DNA of 64,000 nt from Micromussa lordhowensis (GCA_964020085.1 CAXHUQ010000601.1:1-64000); one strand, 5' to 3'; shown: positions 1 to 11,616, counted from the first letter of the stretch. A program made the numbers and translations. The notes: a model not told the origin generated them from the letters alone.

Positions 1-2143
1 GTAATTAGTATGCACTTGAAGTGCAATTATAACACAACAATTTTGCTGCAAACCGCGGCTCCAAAAGTGCCCGTAAAGCCGAGCTAAGGCAAATTTGGCA
101 AGGACACATAATTCGCGAATTTTCTGATATTTTGCAAAGGGGCCACCAAGAAAAACGTCTCAAAACTGTAGGCTACAAAAACACCATGGCGCAAAGCGCA
201 TCATTCAATAAATTGTATACACTTGAACTGCAATTATAGCACAACATATTCCTGCAAACAGCGGCTCCAAAAGTGCCCGTAAAGCTGAGCTATGGCAAAT
301 TTGGCAAGGCCACCTAAGTCGCGCATTTTCTGAGATTTTTCAAAAGGGCCACCAAGGGAATCTCCTCAGAAAAGTAGGCTTCAAAAACACCCTGGCGCAA
401 ATCGGATCATCTCATAATGAATGTGGACTTAATGTGCAATCTTAGCACAACATTTTGCTGCAAACCGCGGCTCCAAAAGTACTCCTAAAGCCGAGCTATG
501 GCAAATTTGGCATGGACACCTAAGTCGCGCATTTTCTAAGATTTTGCTTAGGGGCAACCAAGGGAAACTCCTCAAAAATGTAGGCTACAAAAACACTTTA
601 GCGCATATCGCATCATCTCCTAATTAGTATGCATTTGAAGTAAAATCATAGCACAACATTTTGCTGCAAACCGCGACTCCAAAACTGCCCGTAAAGCCGA
701 GCTATAGCAAATTTGGCAAGGACACCTAAGTCGCGCATTTTCTCAGATTTTGCCACCAAGGGAAACTCCTCAAAAAAGTAGGCTACAAAATCACCCTGGC
801 GGAAATCGCATAATCTCCTTGTTAGTAAACACTTGAAGTGCAATCATAGCACAACATTTTGCTGCAAACCGCGGCTCCCAAAGTGCCCGTAAAGCCGAGC
901 TATGGTAAATTTGGCAATGACACCTAAGTCGCGCATTTTCTGAGATTTTGCAAAGGGGCAACCAATGAAAACTCCTCAACAATGTAGGCTACAAAAACTC
1001 CCTAGCGCAAATCGCATCATCTCGTAATTAACATGAACTTGAAGTGCAATCATAGGAAAACCTTTTTTCTGCAAACCGCCGCTCCAAAACTGCCCGTAAA
1101 GCCGAGCTATGGCAAATTTCGCATGGACACTTAAGTCGGGCACTTTCTGAGATTTTGCAAAGGAGCCACCAGGGGAAACTCCTCAAAAAAGTAGGCTACA
1201 AAAACAACTTAGCGCAAATCGTATCATCTTGTAATTAGTATGCACTTGAACCGGAATCATAGCGCAACATTTTGCTGGAAACTGCAGCTCAAAAAGTGCC
1301 CGTAAAGCCGAGCTATGGGAAATTTGGCAAGGACAACTAAGTCGCGCAGTTTCTGGGATTTTGCAAAGGGGCCACCAAGGGAAACTCTTCAAAAAAGTAG
1401 GCTACAAAAACCCCTGGCGCAAATTGCATCATCCCCTAATTAGTATGCACTTGAAGTGCAATCATAGCACAAGATTGTCCTGCTAACCGCGACTCCAAAA
1501 CTGCCCGTAAAGCCGAGCTATGGCAAATTTGGCAAGGACACTTTAGTCGCGCATGTTCTGAGATTTTACAAAGGGGCAAATTACATCATCTCCTAATTAA
1601 AACGCACTTCAAGTGCAATCATAGCACAACATTTTGCTGGAAACCGCAACTCCAAAAGTGCCTATAAAGCCGAGCTATGGCAAATTTGGCAAGGACACCT
1701 TAGTCGCGCATGTTTTGAGATTTTACAAAGGGGCCACCAAGGAAATCTCCTCAAATAGGTAGGCTATAAAAACACCCTGGCGCAAATTGCATCATCTCCT
1801 AGTTAGTATGCACTTGAAGTGCAATCATAGCACAACATTTTGCTGCACACCTCTGCTCCAAAAGTGCCCGTAAAGCCGAGCTATGGCAGATTGGGCAAGG
1901 TTACCTAAGTCGCGCATTTTCTGAGATTTTGCAAAGGGGCAACCAAGGGAGGGTCCTCACAAATGTAGGCTACAAAAACACCCTGGCGCAAATTGAATCA
2001 TCTCCTAATTAGTATGCATTTGAAGTGCAATCATAGCACAACATTTTGCTGCAAACTGCGGCTCCATAAGTGTCCGTAGAGCCGAGTTATGGCAAATTAG
2101 GTAAGGACACCTAAGTGGCGCATTTTCTGAGGTTTTGCAAAGG
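1..2143 (-). repeat. Divergent satellite block A, about 206-bp monomers
   Basis: About ten and a half head-to-tail monomers run in the opposite orientation to the main array. Monomer starts (the AATTAGTATGCACTTGAAG-like motif) recur near 1, 209, 412, 619, 817, 1023, 1230, 1436, 1591, 1799 and 2005, a step of about 206 bp. The step near 1436-1591 is short because one copy has an internal deletion around 1575. The monomers are visibly diverged from one another, unlike the main array. They lack the 15-bp segment that distinguishes the 219-bp family. The block stops mid-monomer near 2143. Confidence 0.9.
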
Positions 2144-2155
2144 AGAGTAACTAAT

Positions 2156-2221
2156 GTGCGAGCCTGCGAGCCGGAGCCGCGAGCTGCGAGCCGCGAGCCA
2201 CTGTCGCGAGCTCGAGCCCAT
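2156..2221. repeat. GC-rich GCGAGCC-type simple repeat
   Basis: A 66-bp stretch is built from irregular copies of GCGAGCC/GGAGCC. It is strikingly GC-rich against the AT-rich surroundings and sits at the edge of satellite block A. Short open frames cross it in both directions but only reflect its composition. Confidence 0.75.
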
Positions 2222-2869
2222 TTTTGCAAGCCATTTCTTCTGACGTTTTTAGTGCACTTCGTTGTTCAGACATTTACAAATGTGTTTTTTCCAGCTGTAG
2301 ATAGAGCACTTGCTCATTTGTCTCTGAAGACTTATTTTCCTAGTACTATCAAGACAAACTAGTCAATTGAAGTAAACTTAAGCGATTAATTTTAGTAAGA
2401 CCTATTAGATAAGATTTTTTTCTAAGCCAGGAAACCAACGATGAAAGATGTTTCTCACAAACATTACTGTCTCTCTACAGCAATAACTTAGAAGAATTCC
2501 GAAAACGTAATTAAGGATCATGTCAGAGTCCGCACTTAAAGGCGGTAAGGACGTCATGTATCCATACTTAGGCACCAGGCCTGGCTTTCAGTCCAAGATG
2601 GCTTCCAAAGTGACAAAAGCTTACCTTAATGACGCCCAACTTGGAATTGCTACTTCCAAAATCTGGCAATCAAAGACAAAACGGTAAAATATCAGTCCTA
2701 ATATATCTGCGGAAGTCAAGCTGACATCATGAAAACACACTATAAAGCTTTAATATAAGCCTAAACGCTAGAAAAAAATAAAAAAGACAGGAACCTACCG
2801 TCGTCATCACTTCCCGGTTTACTTACCATGTTTCAGTGATGAGAAGACCGCCTGTAACAAATACCATAT
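2222..2869. other. Unique spacer between satellite A and the LINE
   Basis: This is non-repetitive AT-rich DNA without a recognisable gene. It holds the possible exon at 2480-2684. On the minus strand it holds a short stretch (about 2818-2860) with an acceptor-like TTGTTACAG and a consensus-like donor ATG|GTAAGT. It may be leftover host sequence or the 3' flank of the LINE insertion. Confidence 0.5.
2480..2687 (+). other. Possible small coding exon (55 codons)
   Basis: An ATG at 2520 opens a 55-codon frame ending in TAA at 2685-2687, too short to stand alone. It is preceded by a pyrimidine tract ending in ACAG at about 2479, a plausible splice acceptor. GTAAAA at 2684 could be a donor that removes the stop. 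The translation begins MSESALKGGKDV and contains MYPYLGTRPGF; I do not recognise a family. The codons look unbiased by repeats, but a chance frame of this length is not rare. It could be a first coding exon of a host gene, a relic, or nothing. Confidence 0.22.
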
Positions 2870-2904
2870 TATTTTTTTTGATAGAATCCTTTTTTTATTT
2901 GCAA

Positions 2905-3060
2905 AACAACTAACTACTTACTATACTTACAATAGAGCTATTACACCACTGACATTACAATAACTCTACTCTCAGGGTAATACTTACATTACTTACATTA
3001 CAATACTTACATAGAATACGGTACAATACTTAAGCTACTTACGATACAAGACATTACATC
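2905..3060. repeat. ACTTAC/ATTAC low-complexity tract in the LINE 3' UTR
   Basis: Just downstream of the LINE stop codon the sequence is made of loosely repeated ACTTAC, ATTAC and TACAATAC motifs for about 150 bp. It belongs to the 3' untranslated tail and has no coding signal. Confidence 0.6.
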
Positions 3061-3062
3061 AT

Positions 3063-6000
3063 TTATTGACAGAATAATCTTTTCATCTGTTTCCACTTAC
3101 ATAAAAATTTATCCTGCAAAGCAAAGTCACATGCAAATTTTTCAATACTATAATTAAACTTAAGGTAGTTCTGTATGCCAACAAAATCGGGGTTACGTCC
3201 CTCCATTTTGCATTTATGTATGAAAAACTTGACCACTAAAACAATACAATTAATCGCATTTTTACAAGGCATACAGTTTATATAGCCCAAGAGAACAGAT
3301 TCAAGGGAAAATTCAATTTCAATTTCTGTTACTGACCGAATCCAGTGCGCGAGGGCGTTCCAGAGGGGGAATATCCGGTCACAGTACCAAAAGAGGTACT
3401 CTATGGCTTCGGGTTTACTTCTAATAGTTCTATGGAATATCCTATATTGAAAGCTTCTTAGCTTGCTAGCACTCGTGCATAAAAAAAGGGATACTGTAAT
3501 AGGTAGACCAATCTTTAACCGGAGATGGTAAAAGTTTATCCCATTTACGCTGCACCCTAGTTGGCTGTGTGGCAACCGATTTTCGCAAACTATCATAAGT
3601 AAAACTGGTCACCTTTTTTGTCTTAAATAATATCTCTATATTTTCAGATTTAACCACGAGTAACCGTTTACCAAACTCTCTAATCTTTGACTTCCATGAC
3701 CTTGGAATTGCGCAGATAATGCCATAAGCTTGTAAGAAGGTACACGCTAGGTTGAACGTGTTAATTCGGTTGGTGACATAAAAACGCCAGATTCGTCTTC
3801 AAGATCATTGACGTAGCGTAAATCTTTTTATGTACTACGACTTATAAAACACAGATATTATTTTCTATCTTAATAAAAACATTGTTCCATAGTGGCCGAG
3901 ACAAAATATCGCTGGCTCCTACAGTTTCCTGAACATACTCTGCCCATGATTCAACTACATTCCTCCAGAAAGTATTTTCCACAAAAGAACAAGCCAGGGG
4001 TGATAATGATCCTTTGTTTAGTAACCAAACATCATTCCAGTAAAGACGATCAGAAATCAAGAGTCTTTTCCAGTCTGCCTGATAATTTACGTCCCATGCT
4101 TTTTTGATCCAGGAGATCTTAAGAGCCTTGGCAAATGATCCAATGTCGGTCATCTTCAATCCCCCATTTTCTATATCGTTAATGATTATTTTCCTTGCTA
4201 TTTTATCGCCCTTTCCATCCCAAATAAAAGAGAAGAAGAGTGTTTCCAGTTCTTTAAGAAAAGAGTCATTTGGAGTAGGACGTGTTGTGAAGAGATGCAC
4301 GAATTTAGATATTGCAAGTGACTTAATTACCTGTATTTTTTACTATAATACTCAAAAGTCTCCAGGACCATGAGTCTAAAAGCTTTTTGACCTCATCTAG
4401 CTTCATTCTGTAATTGTAGTCCACTATTGGCTGGGTTTCTACAAAAAACGTTATCCCTAGGATGTCAAAAGGTTCACTAAATACCCATATGTCCTTTGAG
4501 AATCTCTTATTACCCAGCCATACAGCCTTTGTTTTTTCTACATTCACCTTCAGACCTGAGCACTCTCCAAAGAGCTCCAAAGTGTCTAGGCATTGGGAGA
4601 GTGAGGTTTGAGTTCTATCTGAAAGGAAAAAAGTGTCATCCGCATACTGTCCGAGTAAAAATTATTCATTATTAACGGTGATGCCATTAATTTGACTGTT
4701 TTGCTTTAACGCATCTGCAAGAAGTTCAGCGCAAATAATAAAAAGGTATGGCGATAGTGGCTCTCCCTGTCTAACACCTCTTAACACCGAAAAGGAATTA
4801 GAGCAATGGCCATTGTATAAAACGGAACTATTTATATTTTTACAAAAGGTTTTAACCCACCGCCTCATGGACTCTCCAAAATTAAAAAACTTTAAAGCTC
4901 CGTCAAGAAAGTTCCATTCTACCGAATCGAATGCTTTTTCAAAATCAATTAATACCAATAAGCCCTCTTGGTTATTGGAATTTAATTTATCTATAATATC
5001 GTAAATTAGCCTAGTATTTTCGGCAATTGACCTGTTTTTAAGAAAGCATTTTTGGGTGTGCGATATGATGGTTGGAAGAACCTTCTTAATTCGATTTGCG
5101 ATAACAGGTGAAGCTATTTTATAATCGACTCCAAGTAAAGATATCGGTCTCCAATTTTTTAGATAAAACTTTGTCTTATTTGGCTTAGGTAAGGTAGTTA
5201 TAAGCGTGCTTCTCTGAGTGACGGACATTTCGCCAATACTATATGAGAAATTGACTGACCGCACTAAATAATGACAGAGGTCCTTCCAAAAAAAGTAATA
5301 AAATTCCACAGTAAAACCATCCATCCCAGGACTTTTTCCATGGCCCATACTTTTTAGGGCATCTAAACATTCTTTAGCAGAAATGTTACCCTCACAAGAG
5401 TCCTTTTCTTCAGGAGTCAATTTCGCTCTTATATTATCTTGATTGAAAAAGGTGGTAAAATGATCTGCCGTGAGTTGAGTTTTCATGGAGGTGAAAAGCT
5501 TTTCATAAAAACGCTCCTGCTCCCTAATTATATCTTTTTGGTCTGTGATTTCGGCAGCATCTTCTAAAACTAGCTTAGGAATTAATTTGTTTGTGTAATG
5601 TCTTTTCTCCAGAAAGTACTTAGTGCTTTTTTCACCCCTTGTAATCCAATTAGCTTTTGACCTTGTAGCTATACCACGCATTTTATATTCTTTCAGTTCT
5701 TGTAACTCATTTTGTTTTTGGTTGAGTTTCCTTTTTGTTTCTTGGCAGGGAGATACATTTAAGCTCTGCTGAAGAGAATTAATTTCTTTTTCAAGAAAAT
5801 TTCCAGTCTTATTTTGCTCTTTTTTCTTCCATGCTGTATAAGAAATAGTTTTGCCCCGAATTTGAAGCTTAAGGGTTTCAAACAATAGTTGGTCATTAAT
5901 GGAGAAAGTGAGAGACTCTGGATGTTCTATGTCACCATTAATTTTGTATTCATCACCCGTCTCATTGATACAATCCTTGACAAGTTTCACATATGCCGGA

Positions 6001-6806
6001 TCTGACAATAAAGAATTATTGAATTTCCAGAACCCTCTGCCCCTCTCTTGAGGTGTAAAGATCATATTCATAACTACTAATGAGTGATCCGTGCGATAGC
6101 CAGTACAGGTTTGAATCGACTCCACTAAACCTGCTAGATCAGGAGATACGAGAAAATAATCTAGTCTTGCTTGCTTTAACTTACTGTACGCACTCCAGGT
6201 ATAGCTACGTCCAGCTGGTTCCTGGTCTCTATATACATCGTCCAACTCGAAAGTATCCATCAACTCAAGCACAGATTTTTGAGCATTCGGATTGTTTTCT
6301 TTTAAGTAATTTATCGTGTCACTATGGTAATTTAACACAACGTTCCAGTCCCCGCATAATATTATAAGTTCATTTGACAGCTCCCAATTGAGTAGATTTT
6401 CTTTCAGATTTGTGAAGAATTCGGGCGAGTCTGTGTTTGGACCATACAGAGCAACCAGGGTGCAAAGTTGCTGAAAAAATAGAAATATCTAAAATGATAT
6501 CTCTGCCTTGTTGATCACTAATTACATTGTGTAAGACATATTGAAATGTATTGTTAAATAGAATAATAGCCCCACAATTTTTGCTGTCCAAGCTGCTAAA
6601 GAAAGCCTCATAGTCCCATTGGGATTTCCACCTTGCTTGTTCTCTTTTGCTATTTTGAATATGCGCCTCCTGTAAGCAATATATGTCAAGTTTTTTTTTG
6701 CCGAAGCCAATTGAAGACGTCTTTTCTTTTCTTTTCGTCTGCTAAACCCTTACAATTCAACGTTCCGATCTTCAATCTGTTAATTTTGTCCGCACCAAAT
6801 TTATAT
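3063..6806 (-). pseudogene. LINE ORF2 (endonuclease-reverse transcriptase), broken
   Basis: This coded for the LINE enzyme that nicks DNA and copies its own RNA. Endonuclease motifs appear in order on the minus strand: LNCKGLAD (about 6760), YCLQEAH (about 6670), LYGPN (about 6445), GDWN (about 6350), RLDYFLVS and TDHSLVV. The longest clean frame is 4662-6338 (558 codons). It carries RT motifs RPISLL (residues 397-402), motif A FEKAFDS (466-472) and motif B RQGEPLSP (523-530). Its apparent start is only an internal GTG following GDWN. A TAA at 4662-4664 falls before the catalytic YADD (4635-4646), which lies in the same frame. Frameshifts are visible at the A9 run (6691-6699), near 6474-6479, near 4337-4345, and again between 3842 and 3466. 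The C-terminal part (3063-3596) keeps a YLFWYC segment but seems to have lost residues before it. It is inactive as it stands. Confidence 0.9.
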
Positions 6807-6841
6807 GTACGTTATTATTTGTTAATCCTGAATAACTTATT

Positions 6842-9426
6842 TACCGCGGCTCCCAAAGTGCCCGTAAAGCTGAGCTATGGGAAATTTGGCAAAGACACCC
6901 TCATCGCGCATTTCCTGAGATTTTGCAAGGGTTGCGACCAAGGGAAACTCCTCCAAAATTTACGCGGCAGAAACTCCCTGGCGCAAATGCCATCATCTCC
7001 TAATTAGGATGCGCTTGAAGTGCAAACATAGGAAACCATTTTGCTGCGAACCACCGCTCCCAAAGTACACGCAAAGCCGAACAATGGTAAATTTAGCAAG
7101 GACACCCTCATCGCACATTTTCTGAGATTTTGCAAAGTTGCGACCAAGGGAAACTCCTCCAAAAAGTAAGCCACAAAAACACCCTAGCGCAAATACCATC
7201 GTCTCCTAATTAAGATGCACTTAAAGTGGCAAGCATAAGACAACATTTTGCTGCAAACTGCGGCTCCCAAAGTGTTCGTGATACCGAGCTAAGGCAAATT
7301 TGGTAAGGACACCCTCATCGCGCATTTTCTGAGATTGTGCAAAGTTGCGAACATGGGACACTCCTCCAAATGTAAGTCACAAAAAAACCCTGCCACAAAT
7401 GCCGTCATCTCCTAATCAGCATGTACGTGGAGTACAAACATAGGACAACATTTTGCTGCAAACCGTGGCTCACAAAAGTCAAAAGCCCGTAAAGCCAAGC
7501 TATAGCGAATTTGGCAAGAACGCCCTCATCGCGCATTTACTGAGATTTTGCAAAGTATAGGACAACATTTTGCTGCAAACCGCGGCCCCCAAAGTGTTCG
7601 TAAAGCCTAGCTAAGGCAAATTTGGCAAGGACACCCTCATCGCTATTTTCTGAGATTTTGCAAAGTTGCGACCAAGGGAAACTCGCCCAAAGTGTAGGCC
7701 ACAAAAACACCCCGCATGGCGCAAATGCCGTCATCTCTTAATTAAGATGCACTTGAAGTGCAAGCATAGGACAACATTTTGTTGCAAACCGCGGTTCCCA
7801 AAGTGCCGGTAAAGCCGAGCTATGGCAAATTTGGCAAGGACATCCTCATCGCGCATTTTATGAGATTTTGCAAAGTTGCGACTAACGGAAACCCCTCCAA
7901 AAAGTAGGCAAGAAAAACACGCTGGCGCAAATTCGATCATCTCCTAATTAGAGTGCATTTAAAGTGCAAACATAGGACAACATTTTGCTGCAAACTGCGG
8001 CTTCCAAAGTGCCCGTAAAGCCGACCTATGGCAAATTTGGCATAGACACACCCATCGCGCATTTTCTAAGAGTTTATAAAGTTGCAACCAAGGGAAACTC
8101 CTCCAAAAGTTGGCCCACAAAAAACACCCTAGCGGAAATTCCATCATCTCTTAATTAGAATGTACTTACAGTGCAAACAGAGCACAACATTTAGCTGCAA
8201 ACCGCGGCCCGCAAAGTTTCCGTAAAGCCGAGCTATGGCAAATTTGGCATGGACACCCCAATCGCGCATTTTCCGAGATTTTGAAAAGTTGCGACCAAGG
8301 AAAACTCCTCCAAAAAGTAGGCCACAAAAAACCACCCTGGTGCAAACTCCATCATCTGTTAATTAAAAGACTCTTAAAAACCAAACGTAGCCAAACTTTT
8401 TTTGCAAACGGCGCCACCTAAGGTGGCCGTAGAGCCGAGCTATGGCAAATTTGGCAAGCACACCCCCATCGCGCATTTTGTGAGGTTTTGCCAAATTTCG
8501 TTCAAGGGAAACTCCTTCAAAAAGTAGGCCACAAAAAACACCCTGGCGCATATGACATCATCTAATAATTAGACTGCACTGGAAGTGCAAACATAGCACA
8601 CCATTTTGCTACAAACCGTGGCTCCTAAAGTGCCCGTAAAGCCGAGCTAGGGCAAATTTGGCAAGGACACCCCCATCGCATATTTTCTATGATCTTTCAA
8701 AGCTGCGACCAAGAAAAACTCCTCCAAAAAGTACGCCACAAAACGCACCCTGGCTCAAATGCCATCATCTCGTAATTCAAATGTACTTAACGTGGAAACA
8801 TAGAACAACACTTTGCTTGAAACCGCGGCTCCCAAAGTGCCCGTAAATCCGACCTATGCCAAATTTAACAAGGTTACCCCCATCGCGCATTTTCTGAGAT
8901 TTTGCAAAGTTGCGACCAAGAAAAACTCGTCCAAAAATTAGGCCACAAAAAACACCCTTACGCAAATGCCATCATCTCCTAATTAGAATTGACTTAAAAT
9001 GGAAACATAGCACAACATTTTGCTGCAAACCGCGGTTTCCAAAGTGCCCGTAAAGCCGAGCTAAGGCAAGGGAAACTCCTCTAAAAAGTAGGCCGCAAAA
9101 AACACACTGGCGCAAATGCCATCACCTTCTAATTAAACTGGACATAGCAAAACATTTTGCTGCAAACCGCGGCCCCTAAAATGCCCGTAAAGCCGAGCTA
9201 TGGAAAATTTGGCAAGGACACCCCTATCGCACATTTTCTGAGAATTTGCAAAGTTGCGACCAAGGGAAACTCCTCCGAAAAGTAGCCCACAAAAAACATC
9301 TTGAGGCAAATGCCATCATCTCCTATTTAAAATGCTCTTAAAGTGCAAACATAGCACAACGTTTTGCTGCAAACTGCGGCTCCCAAAGTGCCCGTAAAGC
9401 CGACCTAAGGCAAATTTGGCAAGGAC
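6842..9426 (-). repeat. Divergent satellite block B, about 205-bp monomers
   Basis: About twelve monomers lie in minus orientation, related to block A but a separate subfamily. Block B reads ACCCTCATCGCGCATTTTC and AAAGTTGCGACC where block A reads ACCTAAGTCGCGC and AAAGGGGCCACC. Several copies carry internal deletions, for example near 7557, near 9067 and near 9141. The block begins at the LINE 5' end and stops mid-monomer at about 9426, where the orientation flips. Like block A it lacks the 15-bp segment of the 219-bp family. Confidence 0.88.
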
Positions 9427-10507
9427 TACTTTTTTGGGCATATTGCTTTGGTCACCCCTTGGCAAAATCTCAGAAAATGGCTGATTTAGGTGTCCTTCCC
9501 AAATTTCTCATAATTCGGCTCTACGGACATTTATGGAGCCGCAGTTTGCAGCAAAATGTTGTCCTATGTTTGCACTTCAAGTACATTTTAATTAGGGGAG
9601 GATGCAAATTGCACCACGGTGTTTTTGAAGCTCCCATAGTCGGCCTACTTTTTTGGGCATTTTGCCTTAGTCCCCCCTTGGCAAAATCTCAGAAAATGGC
9701 CGATTTAGGTGTCCTTGCCAAATTTGTCATTACTCGGCTCTACGGACAGTTATGGAGCCGCAGTTTGCAGCAAAATGTTCTACTATGTTTGCACTTCAAG
9801 TGCATTCTAATTAGGAGGTGATGCCATTTGCGCCAGGGTGTTTTTAAAGCCCCTATAGTCGGCCTACTTTTTTGGGCATTTTGCCTTGGTCCCCCCTTGG
9901 CAAAATCTCAGAAAATGGCCGATTTAGGTGTCCTTGCCAAATTTGTCATAACTCGGCTCTACGGACACTTATGGAGCCGCAGTTTGCAGCAAAATGTTGT
10001 CCTATGTTTGCACTTCAAGTGCATTCTAATTAGGTGATGATGCAATTTGCCCCAGGGTGTTTTTGAAGCCCCCATACTCGGCTTATTTTTTTGAGCATTT
10101 TGTGTTGGTCCCCCCTTGGCAAAATCTCAGAAAATGGCCGATTTAGGTGTCCTTGCCAAATGTGCCATAACTCAGCTCTACGGACACTTCTGGAGCCGCA
10201 GTTGGGTGCAAAATGTTGTGCTATGTTTGCACTTCAAGTGCATTCTAATTAGGAGATGATGCAATATTCGCCAGGGTGTTTATGGAGCCTTATGGAGCCG
10301 TAGTTTGCAGCAAAATGTTGTCCTATATTTGCACTTGAAGTGCATTCTATTTAGGAGATGATACAATTTGTTGCACCACGGTGTCTTTGAAGCCCCTATA
10401 GTCGGGCTACTTTTTTTGGGAATTTTGTCTTGGTCCCCCCTTGGCAAAATCTCAGAAAATGGCCGATTTAGGTGTCCTTGCCAAATTTGTGATAATTAGG
10501 CTCTACA
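9427..10507 (+). repeat. Inverted satellite block, 219-bp type, plus orientation
   Basis: About five monomers run in the same orientation as the main array, with starts near 9595, 9814, 10033 and 10252. They contain the segment with TATAGTCGGC that marks the 219-bp family but are diverged from it. One monomer near 10277-10300 is internally deleted, joining GTGTTT directly to ATGGAGCC. The block meets block B head-on at about 9426 and a minus-oriented block at about 10507. Confidence 0.85.
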
Positions 10508-11179
10508 GCATCACCTCCTAATTAGTATGCACTTGAAGTGCAATCCTAGGAGAACATTTTGCTGCAAATTGCGCCTCAATAAGTGCCCGTAGAGCCAAGT
10601 TATGACAAATTTGCCAAGGAGACCTAAATCGGGCCTTTTCTGAGATTTTGCAAAGGGGGGCCAAGGGAAAATGCTCAAAAAAGTTCGCCGAATATAGGGG
10701 TTTCAAAAAAACCCTGGCGTAAATTGCATCATCTTCTAATTACTATGCACTTGAAGTGCAAACCTAGGAGAACATTTTGCTGCAAACTGCGGCTCCATAA
10801 GTGCCCGTAGAGCCGAGTTATGACAAATTTGCCAAGGAGACCTAAATCGGACATTTTCTGAGATTTTGCCAATGGGGGACCAAGGAAAACTGCTCAAAAA
10901 GGTAGGCCGACTATAGGGGCTTAAAAAAACACCCTGGCGCAAATTGCATCACCTCCTAATTAGTATGCACTTGAAGTGCAATCCTAGGAGAACATTTTGC
11001 TGCAAACTGCGGCTCCATAAGTGCCCGTAGAGCCGAGTTATGACAAATTTGCCAAGGAGACCTAAATCGGCCATTTTCTGAGATTTTGCTAAGGGGGCAC
11101 CGAGGGAAAATGCTCAAAAAAACAAGCAGATTATAAGGGCTTGGCGCAAATTGCATCACCAACTAATTAGTATGCACTT
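10508..11179 (-). repeat. Inverted satellite block, 219-bp type, minus orientation
   Basis: Three monomers with starts near 10513, 10733 and 10956 are in minus orientation. They resemble the main array more than blocks A and B do, since they retain GACTATAGGGGCTT, the counterpart of the diagnostic segment. The last copy ends inside the TGCACTT half of the dyad that every monomer carries, directly against the unique island. Confidence 0.87.
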
Positions 11180-11206
11180 AAGTAGTTGTATCGGTCAGTT
11201 TACCAC

Positions 11207-11228
11207 TCAACTAATTTACATTAGTTGA
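11207..11228. repeat. Short inverted repeat (hairpin)
   Basis: TCAACTAA and its exact complement TTAGTTGA are separated by six bases. It lies 28 bp inside the unique island. It could be a structural trace of an element end, but no matching partner is seen at the other end. Confidence 0.5.
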
Positions 11229-11379
11229 ATTAATTAACATATCTATCATGGCGCCCTAAGAAGGTAGTAACCCTAGCTACTAGTCTGGTACGTCAAATCT
11301 GTTTTATATTAGGATGATGTCATGTCTGTTTACCCATGTGGGAGTTGGTACTCTGTCCCCTTGTCGGAAATGGGGCGTG

Positions 11380-11390
11380 ACGCATGCGCA
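11380..11390. promoter_or_regulatory. NRF1-like element, copy 1
   Basis: ACGCATGCGCA differs by one position from the palindromic NRF1 core TGCGCATGCGCA. It is CpG-bearing in an otherwise AT-rich region and recurs 112 bp to the right. Confidence 0.35.
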
Positions 11391-11491
11391 CTACCTTTTA
11401 AACTGTCCATACCAGGTATGAAGGTCATGAAATTGTTCTTGCACTTTTGTAAGACATGGTATTCGGACCCTAAGGGCTAAAACGGGATTGC

Positions 11492-11502
11492 ACGCATGCG
11501 CA
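11492..11502. promoter_or_regulatory. NRF1-like element, copy 2
   Basis: The same 11-mer as at 11380-11390 lies at the end of the second copy of an imperfect 112-bp-spaced duplication. The pairing suggests a duplicated promoter-type module. It sits downstream of the minus-strand genes here, so its target is unclear. Confidence 0.35.
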
Positions 11503-11588
11503 GTCAGTGAAAATTTCAAACGCTATGTTTTTCGACTCTATTTTATTAAAATAAACACACAACAAAAACTTTGTATTTTTAACTGTGT

Positions 11589-11594
11589 TTTATT
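11589..11594 (-). terminator. Polyadenylation signal AATAAA for the PLA2-like gene
   Basis: TTTATT on the plus strand reads AATAAA on the minus strand, 22 bp past the stop codon of the PLA2-like gene. The tight spacing suits a compact viral-type transcription unit. Confidence 0.55.
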
Positions 11595-11616
11595 GAAATA
11601 AATGAAAGAAACATGA

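Larger units (their letters stand above)
2870..6840 (-). mobile_element. 5'-truncated LINE retrotransposon, L1/Tx1-like
   Basis: On the minus strand the element reads, in order, an apurinic-type endonuclease, a reverse transcriptase and a C-terminal region. These are followed by an AT-rich 3' tail with an AATAAA at 2895-2900 and an A-run near 2872-2880. Its 5' end stops abruptly near 6840, just upstream of the endonuclease start. No ORF1 is present, which is what incomplete target-primed reverse transcription produces. Satellite DNA abuts the right side; the left side is unique DNA. I see no target-site duplication. Clade assignment rests on the EN-RT order and the motif style and needs a phylogeny; the exact ends are approximate. 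Confidence 0.85.
11180..11586. other. Non-coding left flank of the unique island
   Basis: About 400 bp lies between the satellite and the 3' end of the PLA2-like gene. It contains a short hairpin at 11207-11228 and an imperfect tandem duplication of about 45 bp (roughly 11348-11390 and 11458-11502). Each copy of the duplication ends in ACGCATGCGCA. No open frame of note is present. Confidence 0.6.

Noticed and set aside
2135..2362. Plus-strand 75-codon frame
   Set aside because: Most of its length comes from the GCGAGCC simple repeat and satellite edge; no domain or conservation is visible.
3892..6367. Plus-strand open frames over the LINE
   Set aside because: They are antisense shadows of the endonuclease and reverse transcriptase frames.
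2143..6842. Target-site duplication flanking the LINE
   Set aside because: The flanking sequences do not match each other; the 3' boundary is uncertain and the sides belong to different satellite families.
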